From an uncultured Ignavibacteriota bacterium (GTDB lineage Bacteria; Bacteroidota; Ignavibacteria; Tepidaquicellales; Tepidaquicellaceae), in the NCBI GenBank assembly GCA_937959065.1, contig CALGOI010000388.1:1-6326 (forward strand): DNA of 6,326 nt, read 5' to 3'. This document shows, in pieces, positions 1 through 6,326 of this stretch. A program made the position numbers and the translations under genes. Every line of letters begins with the position of its first letter. The first letter of the stretch is position 1. The notes beneath the pieces are model-generated. The model did no database searches. It was not told the origin of the DNA and saw nothing but the letters and a program-made list of their open reading frames with translations.

Positions 1-3000
1 TATCGTGTATATTTATTTTTTCCAGTCCGAGTTCCGTGGCTTTTATTTTGAGTTCGACCAGCTTAAACAAATTATCCACATCATCCAGGTATTCGCCGAA
101 GCGATCTTTCAGCTCTTCTTTTATCAACTCCAGGTCTTCTTTGACAGGTGTCTCAAATATCCTGCGGTAGATATTGAGCCGTTCCGTGTCATTCACCACA
201 TAATCTTTCGGGATGAGCGCTTTAAGGTCGTGCTCTATAACGGCGGGATCGCCCTTGGGCTTAAGTATTGTTTTCTCCTTCTCCTTGCCCGGCTTCTCAT
301 CATCATCTTTGAATAGGTCGGAGAACTCCTCCTCTTTCAGCTCAGCTACGGCTTCATCTATGGTAGAGATGAACATATCGAATCCCATCTGGTGAATGAA
401 CCCGCTTTGCTCCTTGCCGAGGAGATTACCCACACCGCGAATCTCCATATCACGCATGGCAAGGTTAATTCCCGAGCCGAGGTCGGTGAATTCCTCGATA
501 GCCTGCAGTCGGCGTACGGCTGTTTTGGTCATCTTCCCTCCGGGTGAGACCAGGTAGGCGAACGCCTGCTGGTCGCTCCGCCCCACTCTTCCCCTCAGTT
601 GGTATAGCTCCGCCAGCCCGAACATATTTGCGTTATTTATTATTATCGTGTTCACGTTTGGTATGTCGAGACCGGATTCGATTATTTTCGTACAGACGAG
701 CACGTTGAGCTTTTTCTCGATGAAGTTTATCACCACGTCCTCGAGTTCACGGCTGTCCATCTGCCCATGCGCAATACCGATCTTCGCGAGAGGGAGCACT
801 TCTTTTATCTTGTCGGCGATGTCGTATAGCTTGTCTATCTTATCGTTAACGAAGTAAACCTGCCCGTTGCGCTCGAGCTCGGCTTTGCTTTTCTCCCCTA
901 CTTTTTCCCGCTCGCTGCTAATGATCTCAGTTTGTATGGGCTTCCGGTTCTTCGGCGGAGTATTGATTATGGAGAGATCACGCGCGCCAAGCAGAGAGAA
1001 ATTCAAAGTACGCGGTATAGGCGTAGCTGTCAAAGTAAGCGTGTCAACGTTCGGCTGGAAAGTCCTCAGCCGCTCTTTCGCTTTTACTCCGAATCTCTGC
1101 TCTTCATCGATTATCAATAAACCAAGATCTTTAAAATCCACGTCTTTAGACAAGATACGGTGGGTGGCGATAACTATATTCACCTTGCCTTGGGCGAGCC
1201 GGTCGAGAATCAGCTTCTGTTCCTTTCGCGGCTGGAAACGCGACAGCACTTCGACTTCGACCGCGAACGGCGACAAACGGTCACGGAAAGTGTTGTAATG
1301 CTGAATCGCGAGTATCGTAGTCGGGACGAGGACAGCCACCTGCTTATTATCGAGTACCGCTTTAAAGGCGGCACGAACGGCTACCTCGGTCTTACCGAAT
1401 CCAACGTCACCGCAAACGAGACGGTCCATAGGCGTCTGCGATTCCATATCTTCCTTAACGTCGACGGTTGCGGTGTACTGGTCGGGGGTATCCTCATACA
1501 TAAACCCGGCTTCAAGCTCATTCTGCCAGTGTGAGTCGGGACTGAACTTAAATCCCTCCTCTGATTTTCTTTTAGCATAGAGAAGGATCAGGTCGCGCGC
1601 GATGTCCTTAACTTTGCTTTTTGTACGCTGTTTTAGTTTATCCCATTCCCCTCCGCCGAGCTTTGTGAGCTTCGGGTTGAATCCCTCGGTCGCGGAATAT
1701 TTTTTTATTAAGTGGATGTAGTTGAGATTCAGGAAGACGGAGTCTTCGTCCGCGTAAGAAAGCTTGATGACCTCTTGCTCGTTACCTCCGACGGTAATCT
1801 TTTTCAGGCCGGAGAAAATACCGATACCAAAATCCCGGTGAACTATGTAATCCCCTATCTGCAATTCTTTCAGCTGGGCGAGAGTGAGGCCTTTGAACTT
1901 TTTGGTTCGCTTCTTATACTGTCGGAAATACCTGCCGAATATCTGGTGTTCGGTAAGCACGGCAAGTTTCTCTTTACCGTAAACAAATCCGCTTTGTATG
2001 GATTCCGGGAATACGCTGAACTTGTCTTTGATGGAGTGGTGCTTACCTATCTGTCCGCCGTCCTCGTGATGGATCTGGGCATCCTTGGTCATAACGTTAT
2101 CGTCCTCGAAATCCTCGATAAGGTTTTTTATACGTCTGCCCTGGTATTCATCGGAACACAGTATGCTTATATTGAAACCCTGCTCGTGGAATTCCGAGAT
2201 GCTTCCATACAGCATTTTAAGGTTTGAATGGTAATCCGGCTGGGGTTTAGATGCAAAATCTATTTTAAAGTCCGCTGTTTTCGATTCATCGATGTGGTCG
2301 GTTGTCACAAATGCGGAGACATAAAGTTTTTTGTATTTTGTGAACTCTTCTGCGAATGGTGTTAATTCATTAAATGTAATCTGCGGCTCATCGATGATAA
2401 CAAGAGTATCTTCATCAAGGTAATCGAATATAGTGCTTTCGGCGGGTGGTTTTTCTTTGTCTTCGCTGAAGACGTCATCCGTATTTAAGTTCATCCCGAT
2501 GCGAATGGAGTCGATCTTTTTTAGTGAGCGCTGGGTAGAGATATCGAACTCACGAATAGACTCGATAGTATCACCGAAAAACTCGATACGCAAGGGAGTA
2601 TGATAACTCTCCGGAAAGAGGTCGATTATTCCGCCGCGAACGGAGAAGTCGCCTACCTCCTCGACGAAATCCTTCTGAATGAAGTTGTATCTGCCGAGCT
2701 TCTCTATCAGCCCTTCGAAAGGCATATCCACGCCCTCTTTTAATTCGATGACACTGTTTTTGTAAACTTCAGGTGATAAGATCTTCTCGAATATGTCTTT
2801 GGTATTCGAAAGTACGATGTATGAATCGCCTTCGGAAAGGTCCGTCAGGGTTTTGGATAGTTCCTCGTCATAGGTGGAACTGCCGGGAGAATAAATCGAA
2901 ATACCGGAGTTTGAAGTAATGAGTGAAAGGTCATCCTTAACGAGTTCGGGAGTATTTTTGTCCGACGAAATGAAAAGAACCTTTGGGTTCACGTTCTTGC

Positions 3001-3133
3001 TAACGTAATCGATAATGAAGGACAATAGGGAGCCGCTAACTCCGCTTAGAAACGCGGAGTTACTATTTTTAAGATCTTTTATACTTTTAAAATCTTCTGA
3101 TGAGTATAGTTTCTTTCTTAACTCAGCAATCAC
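1..3133 (-). CDS. mfd: Transcription-repair coupling factor Mfd (3' end outside window)
   Basis: Mfd is a cytoplasmic ATP-dependent DNA translocase that pushes stalled RNA polymerase off damaged DNA and recruits UvrA. The frame is open for 1044 codons from a GTG at 3133 to the window edge; roughly 70-90 residues of the C-terminal domain are probably missing, judged against about 1150 in E. coli. In order: a UvrB-like N-terminal module whose P-loop region is degenerate (GVSGSL, near residue 32); a UvrA-binding part with VRGGIIDLFP from 165; the RNA-polymerase-interacting domain beginning near LQIGDYIVHRDFGIG (424); Walker A GDVGFGKTE (575-583, Lys581); DEEQ (676-679); TATP (702-705); QLRGRVGR (845-852); an acidic/lysine-rich linker (about 932-962); then the start of the C-terminal autoinhibitory domain. 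The GTG start is chosen because the family-like N-terminus begins there and no ATG follows for over 130 codons. It overlaps rsmA by one base. The family is certain; the exact start is very likely. Confidence 0.96.
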   Translation of the reverse strand, partial: MIAELRKKLYSSEDFKSIKDLKNSNSAFLSGVSGSLLSFIIDYVSKNVNPKVLFISSDKNTPELVKDDLSLITSNSGISIYSPGSSTYDEELSKTLTDLSEGDSYIVLSNTKDIFEKILSPEVYKNSVIELKEGVDMPFEGLIEKLGRYNFIQKDFVEEVGDFSVRGGIIDLFPESYHTPLRIEFFGDTIESIREFDISTQRSLKKIDSIRIGMNLNTDDVFSEDKEKPPAESTIFDYLDEDTLVIIDEPQITFNELTPFAEEFTKYKKLYVSAFVTTDHIDESKTADFKIDFASKPQPDYHSNLKMLYGSISEFHEQGFNISILCSDEYQGRRIKNLIEDFEDDNVMTKDAQIHHEDGGQIGKHHSIKDKFSVFPESIQSGFVYGKEKLAVLTEHQIFGRYFRQYKKRTKKFKGLTLAQLKELQIGDYIVHRDFGIGIFSGLKKITVGGNEQEVIKLSYADEDSVFLNLNYIHLIKKYSATEGFNPKLTKLGGGEWDKLKQRTKSKVKDIARDLILLYAKRKSEEGFKFSPDSHWQNELEAGFMYEDTPDQYTATVDVKEDMESQTPMDRLVCGDVGFGKTEVAVRAAFKAVLDNKQVAVLVPTTILAIQHYNTFRDRLSPFAVEVEVLSRFQPRKEQKLILDRLAQGKVNIVIATHRILSKDVDFKDLGLLIIDEEQRFGVKAKERLRTFQPNVDTLTLTATPIPRTLNFSLLGARDLSIINTPPKNRKPIQTEIISSEREKVGEKSKAELERNGQVYFVNDKIDKLYDIADKIKEVLPLAKIGIAHGQMDSRELEDVVINFIEKKLNVLVCTKIIESGLDIPNVNTIIINNANMFGLAELYQLRGRVGRSDQQAFAYLVSPGGKMTKTAVRRLQAIEEFTDLGSGINLAMRDMEIRGVGNLLGKEQSGFIHQMGFDMFISTIDEAVAELKEEEFSDLFKDDDEKPGKEKEKTILKPKGDPAVIEHDLKALIPKDYVVNDTERLNIYRRIFETPVKEDLELIKEELKDRFGEYLDDVDNLFKLVELKIKATELGLEKINIHD
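3037..3062. repeat. Perfect 9-bp inverted repeat inside the 5' end of mfd
   Basis: TAACTCCGC (3037-3045) and GCGGAGTTA (3054-3062) are exact reverse complements separated by 8 bases. The repeat lies within mfd codons 24-33. On the plus strand the right arm is followed by CTATTTTT up to 3070, which gives a terminator-like outline for transcription running against mfd. On the mfd mRNA it could form a stem about 70 bases after the start codon. Any function is uncertain; the repeat may be incidental coding sequence. Confidence 0.45.
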
Positions 3134-3135
3134 TA
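3131..3135 (-). promoter_or_regulatory. Stop-start overlap TAGTG joining rsmA and mfd
   Basis: On the minus strand the rsmA stop TAG (3135-3133) shares its last base with the GTG start of mfd (3133-3131). No Shine-Dalgarno-like sequence lies in the AT-rich bases before it. One-base stop-start overlaps of this kind commonly allow a terminating ribosome to restart on the next gene, so mfd translation is probably coupled to rsmA. The overlap is seen directly; the coupling is inferred. Confidence 0.75.
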
Positions 3136-3936
3136 TTTATTATCATATAATTCATTTGCAAGAGCGACAAACTCTTTGATCGAAACGCTTTCCGGGCGTC
3201 TCGAGAAGTCAAAATTAACACTATCGAAACTTATCTTCAATTCCTCAAACAGTTCCTTAAGCGAATTCCGCATAACCTTACGGCGCTGACCGAAGCTCTG
3301 ACGCACTAGTTTCTTAAAAAGGGCTTCATCTTTCAAATCACCACCGGATCTCATTTTAAAGCGGACAATCGATGAATGCACTTTTGGTTTCGGGAAAAAT
3401 GCTGTAGGCGGAACATTAAAGAGCACTTTGATTTCAGTGAAATACCCCACCTGTACCGCAAGGATACCGTACTCTTTTGTATTTGGTTTAGCTATGAGCC
3501 TTTGTGCAACTTCCTTCTGCATCATCATAACGGCTTCGCTGACATACTCACGGTTCTCGATTATCTTAAATAAGATCTCACTCGTTATATTGTACGGTAT
3601 GTTACCGATTATCTTAAGTTCTGAGTTATGTTTCACATTTGATTCGAAATCCAGCTTCAGAAAATCTTTATGTATGAGATCGATCCTGTCTCCGTATTCT
3701 CCTTTAAGTTTCTCATAAATCCCCTTATCGAGTTCGACCGCTGAATAATTGATATTCTTTTCGGAAAGGGATTTAGTTAATGCCCCTTGCCCGGGTCCTA
3801 TCTCGAGGACATTATCACCATCTTTTATATCAAGAGATTTAACGATTTTCGCGGCGATGTTCTTATCGACGAGGAAGTTCTGCCCGAGGAACTTCTTCGG
3901 GCGGTACTTATCATATTTTTCTTTATTGGAAAGCAA
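3133..3936 (-). CDS. rsmA: 16S rRNA (adenine1518-N6/adenine1519-N6)-dimethyltransferase RsmA (KsgA)
   Basis: RsmA uses S-adenosylmethionine to dimethylate two adjacent adenines in the 3'-terminal hairpin of 16S rRNA, a late check in 30S assembly. The product is 267 residues, normal for the family. Visible motifs: GQNFL (18-22), the SAM-binding EIGPGQG (45-51), the acidic residue of VELD (67-70) expected to hold the ribose, KDF (90-92), the catalytic-type NIPY (112-115), MMQKEVAQRL (138-147), FFPKPKVHSSI (180-190), and the C-terminal QSFGQRRK (213-220). The start is TTG at 3936-3934: the only in-frame stop upstream is the acylase TAA at 3963-3961, no ATG, GTG or other TTG lies between that stop and GQNFL, and the first Met codon is near residue 137. 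No Shine-Dalgarno-like sequence precedes it. It lies 24 bases after the acylase and its TAG overlaps the mfd GTG by one base. Loss of RsmA is the classical route to kasugamycin resistance. Confidence 0.97.
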   Translation of the reverse strand: MLSNKEKYDKYRPKKFLGQNFLVDKNIAAKIVKSLDIKDGDNVLEIGPGQGALTKSLSEKNINYSAVELDKGIYEKLKGEYGDRIDLIHKDFLKLDFESNVKHNSELKIIGNIPYNITSEILFKIIENREYVSEAVMMMQKEVAQRLIAKPNTKEYGILAVQVGYFTEIKVLFNVPPTAFFPKPKVHSSIVRFKMRSGGDLKDEALFKKLVRQSFGQRRKVMRNSLKELFEELKISFDSVNFDFSRRPESVSIKEFVALANELYDNK

Positions 3937-3960
3937 ATGTAGTATTCGGAAAGAAAAAAA
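3937..3960 (-). other. Acylase-rsmA intergenic spacer, no recognisable promoter, RBS or terminator
   Basis: These 24 bases are the only non-coding DNA in the window. On the transcribed strand they start with a run of seven T immediately after the acylase TAA and end just before the TTG of rsmA. There is no AGGAGG-like sequence, no room for a -35/-10 promoter pair inside the spacer, and no GC-rich stem ahead of the T run. The simplest reading is that rsmA is transcribed through from the acylase or from a promoter inside its 3' end. Confidence 0.6.
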
Positions 3961-6326
3961 TTATTCTTTGGGTTTAATAATTAATAATTTTGCACCGCTT
4001 TCGACATCTTCAAGTTTGTTGTTGATTGTCTTATACTCACCATTCAACCATAACCGAGCCTGGTCGCGGAAATTCGGATGCAGCGGCTGGCCGGACTGCC
4101 CGGTCGTTACAATAGTAAACAGCTTATCGGGTTTAGACATGCCTACTATCATTCTCATCGACGGGGCCAGTATGCATTGGTACTCACCTGTTTTGATCGC
4201 GTCGGTGAAGCTGTACTCGGAATTCATTATTGTAGTACCGTTTCCGTTTATATCGTACGGACCGATGTTTAAGACTGTGCTGAGTGCCGGGACACTTCCG
4301 AGCGGATGCTTGAGTAATACCTTATGGTATAATCCCCAGACCCAGTTATTAAAATCATCACCACCCGTACGCTGACGCAGAACATTTACGGCGTCATAGA
4401 AACTCTTGCGTATCACACGGTCACGGTTTTCCGGTACGGCGAGAAGATTACCGGGCCGGAATAAAACTGAATTGTTATTTTTAAGTAAGCGGTTCGTGTT
4501 TTTGATAGGAATACCTTTCACATACATATACTCCCTGAAGAGGTCTTCACCCAGACGTCCCTTATACAGATTAAAGTATAGTTCAATTTCAAATTGCGCG
4601 AAAAGCATTGCCGCGGGACTTGAAGTTCTCATTTCGTAATCCCAGTCTTTCAACAGCTTTAGATAGTTAAGATATTCCATATCTATACCTACAGAGTCAG
4701 TGAAAGTTTCGAAAATATAACCACACCACTCTTTTGCCTGGAGACTTGAAACATTATTCTGAATGAGTTTAAATTCTTCAGGCGAAAAAGTATTTCGTGA
4801 GTTAAGAATCTTTTCTATCTGTGCCGCGCGGAAGCTCGGCTGGAAATTAGCCGTAATGTAATATGGAATATTGGCGGACGGTTTATTGTTCGCGTTAACA
4901 ATGAACCCGGTATCCGGATTAGTCACCGAGGGAAGCTGGTCGAATGGGACATAGGAATTCCAGTTAGTGCTCCCGTTAGACGGGTAATAGGCGTGTGAAT
5001 TTTGTGTCATATTATTTCTTACCGGAATAAAACCGGCACACTGGTAACCAATATTACCCATAGTATCCGCGTAAACGAAATTCAATGCCGGGGTACCAAA
5101 TGTGCTCAACGCGTCACGGAATTCGGTCCAAGTTTTTGCCTTATTCATTTTATATGCCGCGTCAATCTCATCGCTAAACTCATAGCCTGTCCATTTATAA
5201 ACAAGGATCTTATCGGGAATCTCTTTGATTTTTCTCTCGCTTACAAACCCGCTTTTCTCAAGGCCTGACACAACAGGGCCCAGCTTTGTGCTAAATGTAG
5301 TGAAATAATAATCATCTGTCTGGTACTTTACTTTTATTGCTTCGACCGTGCTATCCAGAGGGTAATATGTGCTATCAAGGAAATATCTTCCTTTATCCTT
5401 TTTATCCAGGTCAAGAATGAAGAAGTCAGAATCATCGTTCATCAGGTTAGTGATTCCCCAAGAGATTGCGTTATTGCTGCCAATAACCACACCCGGAGCT
5501 CCGGCAAGAGTAAACCCTCCTACTTTGTCACCGGTAGATGGATCGGTAAGGTACATTTCGTACCATTTACTCGGGACACCCAGACTAAGATGGGGATCAT
5601 TTGCCAGAAGCGGTTTTTTGCTTTCCGACTTCCTTCCGCTTACAACCCATGCATTACTCCCGACTGACGTGCCTGCGGTATTAAATCTTTCCCTGTAATC
5701 ATTTAATATATTAAAGAAAGGTTTGCTGTCTTTAATAACCGATGAATATTCCGGAGAGGTTTGTAATTGTGCAGCCGGCTGTATGGTGTCGGGGCTTATA
5801 CCGTTGTTTCCTTTGACTGTGTAAGGCCCATCATCGGAACCGTCGGGGATAAACTCAGCCGCTATAGACGGTCCGAACAGGTTGATCAATTCAGCGAAGA
5901 GGTAATCAGTGAACCAGGATGTATTCATCTCCCATCCCATCATTCTTACAACCATTAGAGAGTGTTCGGGTTTCCAGTGTTCAGGTTTGTAATTCAGCAC
6001 ATCAAATTCGAGCGGCAGTACAGTAGAGTGAGCATCTATAAAGGCGTTTACTCCTTTGCAGTAACTCTCCAGTATTTGCTTTGATCTGTCCGATAGTCGC
6101 GGGTAGAATTCGTATGCTGTTTTGTAGATCCCAAGTGTTCTGAACAATATGTCATATTGCAACGCGTCTTCGCCGATGATCTCCGAAAGCCGTCCTTCAG
6201 CGACGCGCCTGGACAAGTCCATTTGCCACAGCCTGTCCTGCGCGTGCATATATCCCATTGCGAAATACCTGTCATTCTCATTCTCAGAATAAATGAACGG
6301 TACTCCGAAATTATCTTTGTATATTT
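3961..6326 (-). CDS. Penicillin acylase family protein (Ntn hydrolase), 5' end outside window
   Basis: This is a member of the penicillin amidase family, exported N-terminal-nucleophile hydrolases that cleave amide bonds in beta-lactams, acyl-homoserine lactones or other acyl amides. The 787 residues in the window lack only the extreme N-terminus, where a signal peptide would be expected; the frame stays open upstream of the ATG at 6258, so that Met is internal. Numbering from it: the alpha-chain signature GYMHAQDRLWQMDL (2-15), continuing upstream as DNFGVPFIY; a low-complexity spacer (about 155-198); the self-cleavage junction Gly200-Ser201 in VGSNAWVVSG; KPLLANDPHLSLGVPS (215-230); GSNNAISWGITN (260-271); NPDTGFIVNANN (447-458), which should hold the oxyanion-hole Asn; WGLYHKVLLKHPLG (641-654); and GQSGQPLHPNFRDQARLWLNGEY (720-742). 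All key residues look intact, so it is probably active. The substrate cannot be read from the sequence. Periplasmic location is inferred from the family. It lies directly upstream of rsmA, with no terminator between them. Confidence 0.94.
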   Translation of the reverse strand, partial: IYKDNFGVPFIYSENENDRYFAMGYMHAQDRLWQMDLSRRVAEGRLSEIIGEDALQYDILFRTLGIYKTAYEFYPRLSDRSKQILESYCKGVNAFIDAHSTVLPLEFDVLNYKPEHWKPEHSLMVVRMMGWEMNTSWFTDYLFAELINLFGPSIAAEFIPDGSDDGPYTVKGNNGISPDTIQPAAQLQTSPEYSSVIKDSKPFFNILNDYRERFNTAGTSVGSNAWVVSGRKSESKKPLLANDPHLSLGVPSKWYEMYLTDPSTGDKVGGFTLAGAPGVVIGSNNAISWGITNLMNDDSDFFILDLDKKDKGRYFLDSTYYPLDSTVEAIKVKYQTDDYYFTTFSTKLGPVVSGLEKSGFVSERKIKEIPDKILVYKWTGYEFSDEIDAAYKMNKAKTWTEFRDALSTFGTPALNFVYADTMGNIGYQCAGFIPVRNNMTQNSHAYYPSNGSTNWNSYVPFDQLPSVTNPDTGFIVNANNKPSANIPYYITANFQPSFRAAQIEKILNSRNTFSPEEFKLIQNNVSSLQAKEWCGYIFETFTDSVGIDMEYLNYLKLLKDWDYEMRTSSPAAMLFAQFEIELYFNLYKGRLGEDLFREYMYVKGIPIKNTNRLLKNNNSVLFRPGNLLAVPENRDRVIRKSFYDAVNVLRQRTGGDDFNNWVWGLYHKVLLKHPLGSVPALSTVLNIGPYDINGNGTTIMNSEYSFTDAIKTGEYQCILAPSMRMIVGMSKPDKLFTIVTTGQSGQPLHPNFRDQARLWLNGEYKTINNKLEDVESGAKLLIIKPKE
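5656..5661 (-). other. Predicted autoproteolytic Gly-Ser junction of the acylase precursor
   Basis: The GGG codon (5661-5659, Gly) followed by AGT (5658-5656, Ser) encodes the junction where penicillin acylase precursors cut themselves. The freed Ser becomes the N-terminal nucleophile of the large beta chain. The context VGSNAWVVSG, followed by KPLLANDPHL, matches the family pattern S-N-x-W. In this family a spacer peptide before the Ser is usually also removed. Position and residues are seen directly; cleavage itself is inferred from the family. Confidence 0.85.

Noticed and set aside
867..1298. Plus-strand open frame of 143 codons
   Set aside because: It is antisense to the mfd motor domain, including the DEEQ and TATP motifs. 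Its product is Ser/Arg-rich with no recognisable domain, typical of a shadow frame.
1712..2227. Plus-strand open frame of 171 codons
   Set aside because: It lies antisense to the RNA-polymerase-interacting and neighbouring parts of mfd, where the minus-strand frame carries clear family motifs. No plus-strand family signature is visible.
3954..3963. T-run on the minus strand right after the acylase stop, considered as an intrinsic terminator
   Set aside because: The bases before it are AT-rich with no GC stem, so an intrinsic terminator is not supported.
3749..4375. Plus-strand open frame of 208 codons spanning the acylase-rsmA junction
   Set aside because: It runs antisense through the conserved 5' part of rsmA and 3' part of the acylase. 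Its Ser/Leu/Pro-rich content follows from reading those genes backwards, and no start context or homologous motif supports it.
4429..4460. Short inverted match TTCCGG ... CCGGAA inside the acylase gene
   Set aside because: It is only six bases per arm in coding sequence with no adjacent signal, as expected by chance.
6048..6281. Minus-strand open frame of 77 codons in another frame
   Set aside because: It overlaps the acylase alpha-chain signature in a different frame; the acylase frame carries the conserved GYMHAQDRLWQMD motif.
1..6326. Possible novel defence or mobile system
   Set aside because: All but 24 bases are covered by three recognisable chromosomal genes. There are no repeats, integrase or transposase motifs, or unknown conserved frames.

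Overview
This window is a compact, entirely minus-strand gene run with almost no non-coding DNA. Read in the direction of transcription (high to low coordinates) it holds a penicillin-acylase-family Ntn hydrolase (5' end outside the window), the 16S rRNA dimethyltransferase gene rsmA (complete), and the transcription-repair coupling factor gene mfd (3' end outside the window). The only intergenic DNA is a 24-base spacer between the acylase and rsmA. rsmA and mfd overlap by one base, in the arrangement TAGTG. No gene-free stretch reaches 300 bases, and I saw no tRNA, rRNA, CRISPR array, insertion sequence or riboswitch.

The organism is probably a member of the Bacteroidota/Chlorobiota/Ignavibacteria group. 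This is an inference. It rests on the Mfd wording as I remember it from that group (for example DEEQRFGV in motif II, GFKFSPDS and YEDTPDQ before the Walker A motif), on the absence of Shine-Dalgarno-like sequence before the rsmA and mfd starts, and on the moderate, uneven GC content. It should not be read as a species assignment.

Layout: 6326-3961 encodes the exported-type acylase, with the autoproteolytic Gly-Ser junction and the rest of the family signature intact. 3936-3133 encodes RsmA, which dimethylates two adenines near the 3' end of 16S rRNA during small-subunit maturation. 3133-1 encodes Mfd, which removes stalled RNA polymerase and recruits UvrA for repair. rsmA and mfd look translationally coupled, and all three genes could share one transcript. 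The acylase has no obvious functional link to the other two.

I did not find a new biological system here. The points worth a second look are modest: the one-base rsmA/mfd overlap, the non-ATG starts of both genes without ribosome-binding sites, a perfect 9-bp inverted repeat just inside mfd that resembles a terminator on the opposite strand, and an unusual residue in the UvrA-binding module of Mfd.
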